A stretch of DNA of 64,000 bases from Piromyces finnis (taxonomy: Eukaryota > Neocallimastigomycota > Neocallimastigomycetes > Neocallimastigales > Neocallimastigaceae): the NCBI GenBank assembly GCA_002104945.1, contig MCFH01000059.1, forward strand, positions 1-64,000, written 5' to 3'. The position numbers and the translations under genes were made by a program. This document shows positions 19,533-33,058 of this stretch, one piece after another. The first letter of the stretch is position 1. Every line of letters starts with the position of its first letter. Below the pieces are notes generated by a model that saw nothing but the letters and a program-made list of their open reading frames with translations, made no database searches and was not told where the DNA came from.

Positions 19533-21561
19533 ATGGACCTAAAAGTTATTTACATCTATATTATATTAATATTATATTTCATTTCAGAAAGTTATGAAAA
19601 GGAATTTATTATAAGGAATAGTGATAACACCTTTATAAATTTAAAAAAAATAATAAATGATAATCAAAATGAAGAGTTGATATTAAATTTTGTAGATTCT
19701 TATTATGATATGTCGATACATGATTATGTAGTAGAGGTGACAATTTTAGAAAATACAATAATTAGAGGAAATATAAATGGAACATTATTTGATTATAATG
19801 GTCAACGAAGATGTAGTATGATTTTTTTAATTTCAAATATTAATAAGGGGAAGACTGTGATAATCGAAAACATCATTTTTGAAAATTATATCCCAAAAGA
19901 TTATAATAATAACAATCAAATTCTTCAAATAAAATCAGAATCATCAATTAATTATTATTTTAAATTTAATAATTGTACATTTCGAAATAATAATCAAGAT
20001 ATTTTATCAGTTAATATTGAAGAAAATAAAAACATATTTGATGATTTTTCTGTAGAATTTAACCATTGTAACTTTTTGTAAGATGTTATTTAATACATAT
20101 ATATATAAATATTTTAATAAGGATATTAATATATATATGAAATATTTAATTTATTGTAAAAAAAAAAAAAAAAAAGGAATAATTCTCAAAAAATACTAAA
20201 GTTATACAATCATGGAAGATTTTCTGAAAAAGATCCGTATTTAAAATATATAAAAGTAAAAATGAAAAATTGTACATTTATAAATAACCGAGGCTTATTT
20301 TATATAATAAAGTCTTCTCTATCAATTGAAAAATGTATACTATATATTACATATTTTACGACAGTTGTAATTTTTTTTTATTAAATATTTATATAAATAT
20401 ATTTTAAAGGTTATTTCTCAGGAATGGAAAAAGACACAGATAAAGATATAAATAATGTATTTATCTTTTCAATTGATAAATATGGTTATATTGACATTAA
20501 AGAAAGTGTATTTGAAAATATTAATGTAAAAAGTAATTATCCATTAATCTTTGGTGAATACCTTACTGTCAAGTAAATATAATTTAAATTTATATATAAT
20601 ATATTAAAAAATAATATAACTTTATATATTAATTAATATTTGTATTTAATAAAGTATTGAAGATTCAAAATTTGATAATTGTCATAGTAGTATTGGATAT
20701 TTATTTCATTTTAAACAATCGGATAGTGATGATGGATATAGTATAAAAATAAATAATTCTACATTTACAAGTATGAGTATTTATTTTATAATATAATAAT
20801 TATTTAATTATTAACTTGTTATGTATATATCTGTAGATACTTCTACATTAGTATATGGATTTAAAAATAACTATTTAATTTCTGATTCCTCGTTTCAAAA
20901 TATAACATTGAAGAGCTCATTACCTGCTATTATTGATTCTAAATATTCAAATTTTACAATTAACAATATAAGAATTAGTAATTTAAAGTAAATTCAAAAT
21001 TTTAAAAATAAGATCAAATATATAAATTAAATATTTATATATTAATATATATATATATTAATTGAAAATCTTAATCTATACTTTAAAATATAGTTTATTT
21101 GGTGGTTTGTTTAATGAAGAATCAAACTATTTATTTAACAATGTCATAATGAAAGATATTACTACGACTTCAAGATATTTGTTATTCTTTACTTATCATA
21201 ATACCATCTTTAATAATGTAAAATTTGATAATATAAATTGTTATGGAGATAGTGGTGATTCTTCATTAATATTTTTTGATTCAGGTGAAAAGAAGAAATT
21301 AGATATGAATGAAATAATTATTCAAAATATTTGGTCAAATGGCCCACTTATTAAAATAAAAGGAAGTAGTAGTGAATTAATTATTCAAAATTCAACAATA
21401 GAAAAAACCACAATATTTGGTCCTATGATTGAAAATAATAGTGATAAGGTACATAGATGTTCAAAATATTATATTAAAAAAAACATAACAATTTATTAAT
21501 GATAAAATATATATAAAAACTATATAATATATACACATACATACATACATACATACATACA

Positions 21562-21597
<36 letters not shown>

Positions 21598-24500
21598 TAC
21601 ATCATATATGCAAATATATATTACACTTAGTCAATTACTTTTATATCAAATGTTAATTTTATGAATAATGTAAATAATAATAAAGGAAATTGTGGAAGTA
21701 TTCATTTGAATTATGATATGAACATTACTATTTTGGAATCATCTTTTATTAATAATAATATAAAAAGCAACGGAGGAGTAATGTAATTAAAAAAATAAAT
21801 AAATATTTATAAAATTAAAAAATATGAACATAAAATAGACTAATGTTTATCCTTTTTTTTTTATATTTATAAACAAATGATTTTTTATATTAAAAAAGAT
21901 GCATTGACAATATTAATAATTTAGAACTTAATATAATAAACAACACGTTTATAAAAAATAATGCTATTAATGGGGGTGCTCTTTATCTAAGAGAAAATAA
22001 TGAAAATAAAAATTATGACGATGGATCAATAATAATCAAAAATAATGTATTTAAGGAAAATAAAGCAGAAAATTTTGGTGGTGCTATTTATTCTGAATAT
22101 AATAAAATGTATTTAGCAAACGTTGAAAATAATACCTTTTCTTTAAATAATGCTGGTATTATGGGTAACATTGGGTATTCTCCAAAGAATATTGAAAAAA
22201 CCCTTTTTAATATTAAAGAATTTAATAGTTCAATAAATGATTTTACAAGTTTAACCACAAAACCAGCATATATTAATATTACTATCGATACTACTTTAAG
22301 ATCAGAAATATATACAGGTGATTTATTTCCATTAAAGTTTTTTTTATATGATGAGTTAGGTCACTTATATGAAGATAAAACAAAATACTATTCTTCAATG
22401 ACTATTAAAGTATTATTAAGAGAAAAATACGATGAAAATAATGAAATGCATTATAAGGCAATTGAAAATATTTGTTCATTTGTAAATGGTAAAAGAATAA
22501 AAATAACATTACTTATATATATAATTACTGATTTTTGAATAAATTATATACTATAATGATAGTAGTAATAATAATAGGAAAAATATTATTATTTTTTAAA
22601 TATATAACTTTATTTTTCAAATGAAATTACTAAAAAAAAAACAATAGGTATATGTGAATTAAATAATTTAAGAATATATGCTTTTCCTAATATATACTAT
22701 TTAATGCCAGTTATTGATGGTTATCAAGACCCTATTCAATTTAATTTTGATTCAATAGAGGTAAAAATAAATGATTGTAATAGTAAACAAATAAAAATTA
22801 AAGATCGATACGGCGTTCCTGAATGCAAAAACCCAGTTTGTGATGAGAGGTGTCTTGTTGGCATAAATGCAGAATGTGTATATAATCCAATGGCAAAAAA
22901 TAATAATACATTTAATATTTGCCATTGTTTTCCTGGATACCAGGGTGAATATTGTGAAGAAAAGGTTTTCATTGATTTTAGGTAATATTTTTGTATAAAT
23001 AGTAAAGATCAATTAATATATTTAATATATTTATAAAAATTTATTAATACAATTTTTTTTTTTTTTTTTAAATTATTCCTTATTAATAAACATATCTTTA
23101 GTCCTCTCCGAAAAATAATTAAAAAGGTGGTCATTGTTACTCTTCTTATATTGGCAACATATATTATTTTCATTGCTTTAAATTATAAAAATCAAATTAT
23201 TAATGATATTGGTTATTTAAAATTAATTTTTATGGCAGTTGGCCTGGAATTTTATTTTATAAGTAATTTTTTTTCAGCTTTTACTGATTATTTTGGCGCA
23301 TCTATTCAATTACTTATGAAACATGTTGGATTGTCTCTTTTTTTAACAATTTTTTATTTAATGGTTATTCTTAATTATGAATTAGGCCAGTCAATATATG
23401 ATAATAAATCCTATACACAATTTAACATTAATAAGATGACCGAAATGTCTGATTGTGATACTGAAACAGAAATAAGAATTAATAATAATTATAGTAATTA
23501 CAATAGAGGTAGTATTGATAGTGGATATCAATATGAATTTAAGCCTAAGAGATCTATTAATATTAGAAGTACTTTAATAGAGGTAAAAAAAGTGGAACTA
23601 AGTCTAAGTAAAGTTGAAGAAGAAAAATCCGAATTTTCTGGAGTGAATGAATTAATAATAAAAAAAATGAGAAAAGTGAAATCTCTTTATTTAGAAGCAA
23701 TATTTTTTTATATTATATATATTAGCAGTATCATCATTATTATAATAAGCAATATTAAAACAGATGATAATCCTGTAAAAGATGATATAGGAAAATGGTT
23801 TTATAAAAGTCCATTAGAAAATTATGATTTTTTATGTAATTCATTGGAATTCCTATTTCTTCTAATTATTCGAATTAAAAGCAATAAGTTGTTCAATTTT
23901 AATGAAATATTTAAATATACCAAATTCATATCTTATTCAACATTAATTGGGTTATTTTTAGGACCACTAATAAATGTAATATACCATAAATATATATAAA
24001 TTAAAAATGTAATTTTATAGTATCTTTTTTTTTTTTTCAATATTAAATACTAAAATATTTATTATATAATATATATATATATATAATTATAAATTATAAA
24101 TTTAATTACTTAGTTAATTAGTTTTACTGCTTTAAATAATCAACCTTATGCCAAAATTATATTTAATACTTCATTAAATTCAATAGGGTATTTAGCTATG
24201 CTTATAATGTTCTCATGGAATACCCTTTACATAATAATCAAGAGAAAAAATTGTCCTCAGGAATATTTTATTTTTAAAAGACATGAAAAATGTATGATTC
24301 ACCAATCATTTTCTTGTCCATGTACACTTAATATATCTATAGAAACTTTTTACAAAAATATTAGAAAATCCATTGATTTTTACAAAATTAGTTCATCATT
24401 TTTCGAAATAGTGAACAATAAATTACTATATATTAATATTTCTTCAAAAATAAAGCTTGTAAATTTCAATTATGAAAATAATTATGATTATGATAAGTAA
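19533..24500 (+). CDS. Class C GPCR-like receptor with beta-helix-like ectodomain and EGF module, 11 exons
   Basis: Exons: 19533-20077, 20177-20334, 20410-20572, 20655-20770, 20837-20987, 21094-21448, 21632-21782, 21899-22488, 22648-22981, 23102-23975, 24114-24500; about 1274 aa. A signal peptide (residues 1-20) is followed by about 700 residues of repeating short strands such as NCTFRNN, NVNFMNN, NNTFIKNNAINGGALY and ENKAENFGGAIYS. This is the style of right-handed beta-helix or polymorphic outer-membrane repeats. A Cys-rich EGF-like module (CDERCLVGINAECVY to CHCFPGYQGEYCEE) lies directly before seven hydrophobic segments, the last in exon 11 (YLAMLIMFSWNTLYIII). All phases fit except one: exon 7 needs one more T in AATTTATG (about 21658-21661). 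Such receptors would sense a ligand outside and signal through a G protein; the ligand is unknown. The class C assignment is inference from topology. Confidence 0.82.
21537..21591 (+). repeat. (ACAT)n microsatellite in a receptor intron
   Basis: About 13 uninterrupted ACAT units lie in the intron between the sixth and seventh exons of the receptor gene. Confidence 0.9.
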
Positions 24501-25639
24501 TTTTATTTTTTTTTTTTACAGTCACAATCATATATATCATCTATACCATCATCACTTTTCACAACACATTAACTTTTACATAAGTATTTAATCATTATCT
24601 ATAAATATTATATAGATATGATATAATAATATAATAATTTTTATTGAAATAAATGAATATTTATTCATAAATATAATTAAATATAATATTATGGATACAG
24701 AATTTTAAAAGTATCATTAAATTTGAATCATATAATAATAATAAAAAAAAATAAATTATATATAAAGTCTTAAAATATAATTTTATTTTATATTAATATA
24801 TTTTGATAATTATAAAACTAGATATTTCAGATCTATTGATTTATTTTTTATCTATATTTTTTATATATAAAAATAAAATTATTGGTAATTAAATCGAAAG
24901 AAAAATTTTGGAAATAATAGGAATTATAATTAAAAATATAAAGATTTAAATAAAAATTATTATTTATCTGGGAATTGTTTGATATAAAATAAAATATGAC
25001 CAAAAAAAATATTTACTTTATATCACCATTATTATATTACTATAGTCATATAATAGTAAGAGCAGTGTTTCTTAAAATATATACCAATAGTGTTGTTATA
25101 TAACTATAATTGCATTAATTGTACTATTGAATATTTTTTTTTTTTATTTTACTACATTTTATATAATTTCAAACTAGTCCACAATTCATCATTCGTTACA
25201 CTTTGATATATTTGTCTTGATTTAAAATACGTATATTAGTTTAGTTTTTAAGTAGAATTATTTTCATATTAATTATTAAGTCATCGATAAAAATATCAGC
25301 TTTATTTTAAATAATAGTCATCTTCCTTTGAGAAGAATAGTAGAAAATTTAGATTTTTACTTATTGCTATTTTTTTCTATTATAACAGAACTAAGGAACT
25401 TAGGGTCAAATATTTAAATAATCTATTAAAATATATATTTGTAATATGTTAAATATACAATATTTTTTTTAAGGTTATTTTTTTTTATTTTGTTATGTTT
25501 TATTACCATAACTATAGACTTTATTAATTTATAAGGAAATAAATTACTACAAATGAATTATAAACAATAAAATTATAATTCATGTCCTTTATTCAAGTCA
25601 AGCTCATATATAAATATATTTTAAATTTAAAGAAGCATT
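24501..25639. other. AT-rich spacer, no gene seen
   Basis: Ordinary AT-rich DNA with no coding frame of note between the receptor gene and the retroelement relic. Confidence 0.6.
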
Positions 25640-26900
25640 ACTTAGAATTTTCTTAGGAACACTAAAGGCATTAGAAAAATTATCCATAGGAATAATTTTA
25701 CCATTAATAAGGAGTGGCTTATGATCTGATACAGAATAAAAATAATCTATAAATGATTCTGAGTGAATAAGACCTTTCATCTTCGAATTAACAAGAGCAT
25801 GATCATTGCATTGTCGGAAGATTGTTCACTTCTCATCCAAGAGATAGAAGAACCTTTAAGTGGAAGAATTTCCCAATCGCCTAATCCATTAAATGATAAC
25901 CAGTTGGATAATTTTACTTTAGACATATTAACCGATGAATGGGATGAGTGAGTTTGTAACCACAAGCGAACTTCTAACTTTGCATGATCAACATAGATGT
26001 TGTGATGACTATGAGGCATATAAACATTTCCAATCGAGTATTTGAATCTATCCCAAAGGCTAAAAGTATAAATAGAAATAATATGCTTTCCAGAAAAGTT
26101 TTCAAGTGAGGCTTGACAAGAACTGTGAAAACCTAAATATAAACCTCTCATGTCGGGCACTGATTTATCAACTTTTTTGAAAAAGTGGCTATAGTTTCGT
26201 ATAGTAACGCAACATCTATATTTGATCCAGAACCATTACTAGTTTCTTGAGAATATAAAAATAATGGTTTGAAAATAGCTGTGAATTAATTAATATTATC
26301 TTTCCTCTTGTGATTCCAACCATTGGTATTCCAACTAAGACAAAATGAAAAATTATCGGGTTTGTTGGATTAGAAAGAATCGTTGCTATTATTGTTATTA
26401 TAACCATCATTATTAATAGATGATGTGTCAGAGGAATTAGTTGAACTATTATTAGATGATTGTGTAACTTGAATAAGTTTCTTACAGGAAACAATTCAAT
26501 AATAGCTACATAAGTATAAAAAATACATTGCGAATGCTAAAGTTGATTACATTGGATTCTTACAAGAGAAGAGTATACATGAATACATGAATTAAAAGAA
26601 AAAAATGCAGCAACAATAATGTATAACTCTTCTAATTAAATACTATACAAACTTACCTGAATACCAAACATTTAATCTATCCATCTAATAAACCTAATAC
26701 TCGATGGAAAAGTGTTATTTTGTTCGCTTAGTACCATGAGCTTAGACCTTATAGTATTTCCCAATAAAGGCTAACCAAGCATCCATTGTGCAATGCTTGG
26801 ATTTATTTCTACTCTCTCAGTACCACATGAGCTTGAATAGAGCCCTTGAGAAACTTCATTTATTAAATAAATGAATACACGTTCCCAAGATGAATTGGAA
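25640..26900 (-). pseudogene. Decayed LINE (non-LTR retrotransposon) copy, endonuclease region
   Basis: On the minus strand the pieces appear in the order of an exonuclease-endonuclease-phosphatase (APE-type) domain: FCLSWNTNGWN (start), FKPLFLYSQETSNGSG, MRGLYLGFHSSCQASLENF, IGNVYMPHSHHN, a GDW motif where GDFN is expected, then SDHKPLLING. Stops (for example after SNDSF and KDNIN) and frame changes interrupt it, and upstream coding-like sequence (about 26900-26640) has further stops. No reverse transcriptase follows at the 3' side, so the copy is truncated. GC content is higher than in flanking DNA, as in the other retroelement. Confidence 0.75.
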
Positions 26901-27442
26901 TCCTTAAAATCTTACAAAATAAGGAATGTGATAATGAAATAGGACAATTGATGGATTTTAGATTATAATGTTATAAAGGAATTCAATATAAAATTGTAAG
27001 AAACAATTATTAATAATCTATTTAAAAATTTATATTAATTTTTAACCAATTATTCTTATAAAGATAGAAACATATAAATAATTATTAAATAAAAGAAAAT
27101 AAATAAATTTATTAAATATATATATAATTTATTTAATTTTATTGTTATATAGATATATTTAATTAAGATAATTAATAGATAATTTATTTAATTTTAGGGG
27201 CTATAGATATGTATAGTTAAGATAATTAATAGATATACTTATTATTGATTTTGATATATATATATATTTTGTACTATAAACTATTATTTAAAATAAATAT
27301 ATACTATTTATAATTGTAGAATAATGATGAGTGGCTATTAATAAAATATAATTATCTTTTATCTTTTAATATTACATTAGTAGTAATATCAATTTTTTTT
27401 GACTTAACTGAAATAAAATTATTTTATTCTTTTCTTTTTTTT
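26901..27442. other. AT-rich spacer, no gene seen
   Basis: Contains a partial duplication around 27120-27240 (TTTATTTAATTTTA ... AGATAATTAATAGATA appearing twice). Nothing coding. Confidence 0.55.
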
Positions 27443-29028
27443 TTAATTACAGCCTCCAAATTCTTTTTGACAGCCTGAGCCGCAATAAATTTCTCCGGTA
27501 CCACACCAACCATATTTACTACAACATTGACCTGAACGACATTTACCATCTTCATTACCACATTTGCCAGTGGTAGTGTATTTATCATCTTCTATAGGTG
27601 AGTCATTTTGATCACAACCACCAAATTCTTTTTGACAACCAGCACCACAGTATTTTTCACCTTTTCCACACCAACCGTATTTACTACAACAATAACCGTT
27701 AGAACATCTACCATGACCATTTCCGCATTGACCATCAACAGATATTGGTTCACATTCTTCATATCCATAATTATTATTTTTTAAACATTTAATATCATTT
27801 CTAGGTAAACATAACTTGTAATTTGTATCGTATATACAAGTTTCAAGATTGGAGTTAGTTAAAACTTTTCCAGTAATTTTGGGATTTCTACTAACGTCAA
27901 TATATTTAAGGTTTTTAAAGTCATTAAGGTATTCAGGAAGTTCATCAGTAATATTATTATAATATAAATCAAGATACTCAAGATTCTTAAAGTCTTTTAG
28001 ATAATCAAAGATATTAGTTAAACCACAGCCACTTAAACGAAGATACTTAAGTTTTGTTAATTGAGAGAAATCTTTAGAAATTTTAGTAATACTATGAGAT
28101 GTAATGACTAAATGAGTCAAAGTCTTAGAGGAAGAATAAACTACTTTTGGCATATCACCAAGTATTGTATAACCACTATTTGCCATTTCTAAAGATTTAA
28201 GTTTGTTTAGACTCTTTAATGGATCCATATCAAAACTTTCATCTGGGCGATTAAAATAAGATAAATGTAATGTTTCAAGATTAGTTAAAGTAGAGATTTC
28301 ATTTATATTAGATTGAGAAATAACAATTCCCCTAAAAGATAATTTCTTCATAGATTTAGAAAGATTTAATACACCATCTTCAATACCAGTTTTTATATAA
28401 TCCTTATATCCAGTAAAAGTATAAGAACTAAAAAAAAAATAAATACATATTAATGTGATGAAATTATAAAAAAGTATAAATGTTTATGAAAACATACAAT
28501 TCTTCAAGATTTGTTAAGTTCGCAATTTCTGGTGGGAATTTATTATATTTAGGACTATAGTAAGGTGTAGAACCATATTTATGGTATTCACTTTGATAAT
28601 AATAGATAAATATTTAAAAAAATTAATATTTTTCACTTTCAGGGTTTTTTTTTTTCGTTTTATAAATATAAAGAATTTAATTATAATTCATACAGTTTAG
28701 TAATAGAGTTATAAGATAACGCCTTTTTAATACATTCTTCAGATATACCATTATTAAGTTCACTATTTTAAAAAAGTAATATAATAATATTATATAAAAT
28801 AGTTTATCAATATTGAAAAAAAGGTATTTATATGCATTTTATTGTTTTTTTTTTTACATACATTATTACTACTTCTCCTTTACTATTAACTTCACAGATA
28901 CCTACGCTTGTATTTCTTTCTTTAAAGAAATCATCTATTTCTTTACAATCTCCAGACAATTCTTGCCTTTCTTCAGCAAAAACAAAATAAAAGAATAAAA
29001 TTAGTAGTAGACTTTTAAGAAAAAACAT
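27443..29028 (-). CDS. Secreted LRR protein with two hevein-type chitin-binding domains, four exons
   Basis: Exons 29028-28862, 28762-28694, 28590-28498 and 28427-27443 (minus) join in frame to 438 codons (437 aa). A signal peptide (MFFLKSLLLILFFYFVFAEE) starts the protein. The middle is made of leucine-rich repeats (LEELFSYTF, LETLHLSYF, LKYLRLSGCGLTNI, LEYLDLYYNNIT), about eight in number. The end carries two eight-cysteine ChtBD1/CBM18 domains (GRCSNGYCCSKYGWCG and GKCRSGQCCSKYGWCG, each closing with CQKEFGGC). The three upstream introns fall at phase 2 in or before the LRR region. It probably acts outside the cell, binding the fungus's own chitin or that of competitors; the LRR would bind a protein partner. 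The fusion is the notable point. Confidence 0.92.
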
Positions 29029-31369
29029 TTTTTTTCTAAAATTGATTAAAAATTATTATTTAAAATTAATTATAATTATTAATTATAAAATAATTATATT
29101 TAAAGTATGAATAAAACATTTATTTTTTAGAAAAAAAAGGATTTTATTTATACTTTTTTTTTTTTAAAAAAAGATTTTTCTAAAAGACGATTATAAAAAT
29201 AAACGATTATTTTTTGATATAATATATAAAATATATTATAAATATAATAATACTATACTAGAAAAGTATTATTCATCATAAATAATTAAAATTACCTTTT
29301 TAGCATAATGGAAATATTGTCATTTGATTGGAGGAAAAGAGAGAATAAAGTATATTCTTTTTTTAATTAAAAAGATTTTCTTTTTATTAAAATATTTTAA
29401 TTAAAGAATTTTTATATTAATAATATATTATTTATTAATACACTAATATAAAAAATGGAATAGATTATATATTAAAAATAGTTAAAATACTTTATTTCGC
29501 GGTATATTAAGAAGTAGTCATTCTTGATATTATTGATAAAAAAATCATTTAAAGACATTTCTTTATCTATTAACATTTTCTTTTTCATTTTTATTACGTT
29601 ATTTAATGTATTAACAAACAAAATTATTGGATTGTATCATACAATTTATAATATCAATGCACCTTTTGTATACATTAATTCTAAGAATGATAAGAAAAAA
29701 AAATAAAATCTTTATTATTTTTAAAGATTCTTCCTTTTTCAAAATAACTATTTCACCAAAAATTGTAATCTATTAATTTTCCTTTTTTTCCTATATTATA
29801 AAAAAAGATATTAATAATTTTAAAATTACTATAGTTTAAGTAATTATAATTTCTTATAATTTTTTATCTTTAATTATAACTATAATGTTAAGGAATTAAA
29901 ATATTTAAAAAAAATAATACATTAACTTTAATCTATATGTTACATATGTCATAATATATAAATGTATGCATTCATTACTATTAATATTATTGGTTTTAGT
30001 TTTCTATTCAAATAATAACTCATTAAAACTTTATTTTATTTCATGTATAGTTTAATTGAATGCATTATCTTGTTCTACTTAAATTTAATTCTTTTATTTT
30101 ATTAAAAAAGAAATAACATAAATATTTATACATATTAATTCCAAAAGGTTAGATCACTCCATTAAATATTAATTAAACCATTCAATTCAAATATATACAA
30201 TTTTTAAATAAAAAAAGTGGTATTATTGTTTTTTATTATTTAGTCAGAATTATAAGAAATATTTAAAATATATTATCTATAATTACAGTTATAATGAAAG
30301 TGCTAATGAATATAAAGTAAAATAATATAGAGTAATATTAGAATAATTTACCTAAAATAAATGTATTAGTCATAAGACATAACAAAACTATGGTATATGG
30401 TATAGTATGCTATAGCAAAAATAAAGTAGATGTATAATTCATATAATTCCAGCCCTATCATTATACAATGTAATGTATTCATAATATAGGAATACTAATA
30501 TTAAATAGGATAATATATTTTATAATATATTTAAATGAAATATTATTATAAATGTAATGTAATACAAATTTATATTACAATAAAATATTACTACATTTAA
30601 TAAGGAATGAATAAATACTAATATATAATATTAATATATGAGAATATTATTAAATATGTTAATTTATTCTATAATTAATATATAAATAATGTATTATAAT
30701 ATTATAATATATATCAATTATTATAAAATACTATATTATTATAAAATATTTATATATAAATTTTTAAATATGAAATTGAATATTTTAAATAATAAAAATT
30801 ATTTTAAATAGGACTACATATTAGTTTCATATCAACTATATGATGTAGAAAAATAAAATTGTATGTCATAAATTTTTACATAAATAAAGTTATTAATAAA
30901 AACATATATTATTTAAGGTTACATTTTTTCTACATAAAAACTGAAATAATAAAAAGTAGAATTATAATATGTAAAACGTAAATGTATTACGTAAACACAT
31001 TACATATTTAAATTTATATTTATATTTGATAAATAAAATTATAAAACTGCATTTATATAAAAATTGTATTCATTAATATATTAACAATAAACATCAATGT
31101 ATGATACTAAAATATATTGAAAACTGATTTTTATTGGTTTATATTGCTTTACAATATTTGATTTAATAATTTTTTTTATATTGAAAAATGATTTTTATTG
31201 GTTTATATTGTTTTACAATGTTAATATATATTTTATTTAATAATTTTTTTTTAAAGTTTAAAAGAATAAAAAATGAATAAAATAGTTTTTTTTTTTTAAT
31301 TATTTATAAGAAAAGTAATATTATAAATAATTAGCATTAATACAACTAAAAGTCAGAATTGAAAGTGCC
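29029..31369. other. Gene-poor AT-rich spacer
   Basis: About 2.3 kb with no supportable gene. A 60-codon hydrophobic frame (29524-29706) is not convincing. A local duplication lies at its end (listed separately). Confidence 0.6.
31117..31254 (+). repeat. Tandem duplication, about 65 bp unit
   Basis: ATTGAAAA(C/A)TGATTTTTATTGGTTTATATTG(C/T)TTTACAAT occurs at about 31117 and again at about 31182, each ending ATTTAATAATTTTTTTT. The second copy is slightly longer. Confidence 0.85.
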
Positions 31370-33058
31370 ATGGAAGAAATTATAAAGACAAAGTTTAATG
31401 AGATATTAAATTCAGAAATTTGAAATCTTTTTTTTCCCGTAGAGTCAAAAATAAGCATATCTTTTGCATTTTAAAAAACAATATATATCAAAATGAAAGA
31501 AAGTATCCACATATTAATAATATAAGAGATTTGTATGAACGTTCTCAAAAACTCACCAATCCTCTAGTACATAAAAATAATTCTTTTGGCCATATTTTAA
31601 ATATCTTTTATAATGATCAAAATCAAAATCAAGAAGTAAATTTCTTGGAATATAACTTTTTATTAAAGAATGTTGCTGAGAATGAACAATTCTTTTTATT
31701 GGAAACTGATTCTTATTCAAGTCATTGCAAAACTATTAATGATATAATAAATAGAAATAAAATTTTTAAAAAGCAAGGCATTGAAATACATTTAGAATGC
31801 AGAAAAGTGCTTTTAAATCCATCAGATAATTATTATAAAAAACTATCTGAATGCTTAAAAAAAAAATGGCACTCAAAAGAAAAGAAAGCGTACTATTTAT
31901 TGTATTGCTACTGTTGTTAATAATGAAATTAAATATTTAAGTGACTTTTTTTCGTTAATGAGCCACAAAAATTTATTTAAAAGAAAAAGCCACAAAAATA
32001 AAAGTAAAAGAAGAAATAGCACCTCATTTATACAAAAACAATATAACCAACTGGAAAATAGATTGGAAAACAATTTTTATTATTATATTAACACTATTTT
32101 TGAAGAATATAAAGAAGGAATAGCATATCAAAATTTTAAAAAATACTTTTTATTTAGAATAAATTTTTATAATGTTGAAAACAATTACTTTGAGGAAACA
32201 GTCAACGAACTAGATAAAGATGTTGAGAAGGAGATTTTGGCTTATTTAATTAAACAAGAAAACTCATCTCAAAATAAAAATATAAATTCTTCACAGTCAT
32301 ATATTTCTGATAAAATTTTAATTGATGGCAGTGATTGCATTCTATCAGAAATAAATGGTACAGCTGAAGTAAACGTTCATGAAAATACAAATTCTCCACA
32401 GTTATATGTTACTGATTCTGAAGAAAGTTTTAGTGACAGGACTTTAGTTAATAATATAAATAGTGTTAATTTTTCAGAAAGTAATTATTTATCTAATAAT
32501 TATAATTTAGTTAACAATGTATTGAATAATGTTAGTAATGAATTTGAAAACCAGTATATGATTGGTGAAGTAGTTTATTATAACAGAAACAATATTAGTA
32601 GAATAATAGGAAAATTATTCAACTGTAATGGTGAGATTGAGATTTATTCAATAGATCATAGAAAAATTGGTACTTTTAATTTTAATGCTAATAATTTTAA
32701 TTTTAATGCTAATAATTTTATTAGAGAGAGTAATCATATTATTCTCTCTAATAAAATTATTGAAATAGTATTTGACAAAAACAATTATTGGCTAGTAGAA
32801 GATTCAAATACTATTGGGTTATTAAGTTTAACAAACAATAAATTAAAAATAGGTATGAATATTTTAGATAATAATTCATTAGCATTGGATTTTCTTATCC
32901 CACAAGAAACTGTTGTTTCAACAAATGATTTATTAGACTTGAAGATAAATCTGCAAAAATATGAAAGCGTTGAAAGAACCGTTAAAAGAACAATGCTAAA
33001 TGAAAACCAACTCTTTTTCAGTAATGGATTATCCATTAATAATTTTGATCCTTTTTAA
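31370..33058 (+). CDS. Unrecognised protein, reading frame changes suspected
   Basis: Three overlapping open stretches make one likely gene. A short one starts at ATG 31370 (MEEIIKTKFN). The next is in another frame (about 31402-31900, FRNLKSFFSRRVKNKHIFC to LLNPSDNYYKKLSECLKKKW). The third returns to the first frame (from about 31865, TIYCIATVVNNEIKYLSDFF, then a basic patch LFKRKSHKNKSKRRN) and ends at 33058. The last part is long, acidic and Ser/Asn-rich, with a repeated NFNANNFNFNANNF and a beta-rich C-terminal domain (YMIGEVVYYNRNN onward). No GT-AG intron joins the frames cleanly; the second change is next to an A9 run (about 31858-31866). It may be a decaying gene or an assembly error. 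I recognise no family. Confidence 0.6.

Noticed and set aside
22736-23012. Two minus-strand frames opposite the EGF region
   Set aside because: The plus strand carries the ordered cysteine module and continues by splicing into the 7TM domain.
26216-26494. 92-codon minus-strand frame
   Set aside because: Another frame on the same strand gives the LINE endonuclease sequence (LSWNTNGWN, FKPLF); this frame is a shadow.
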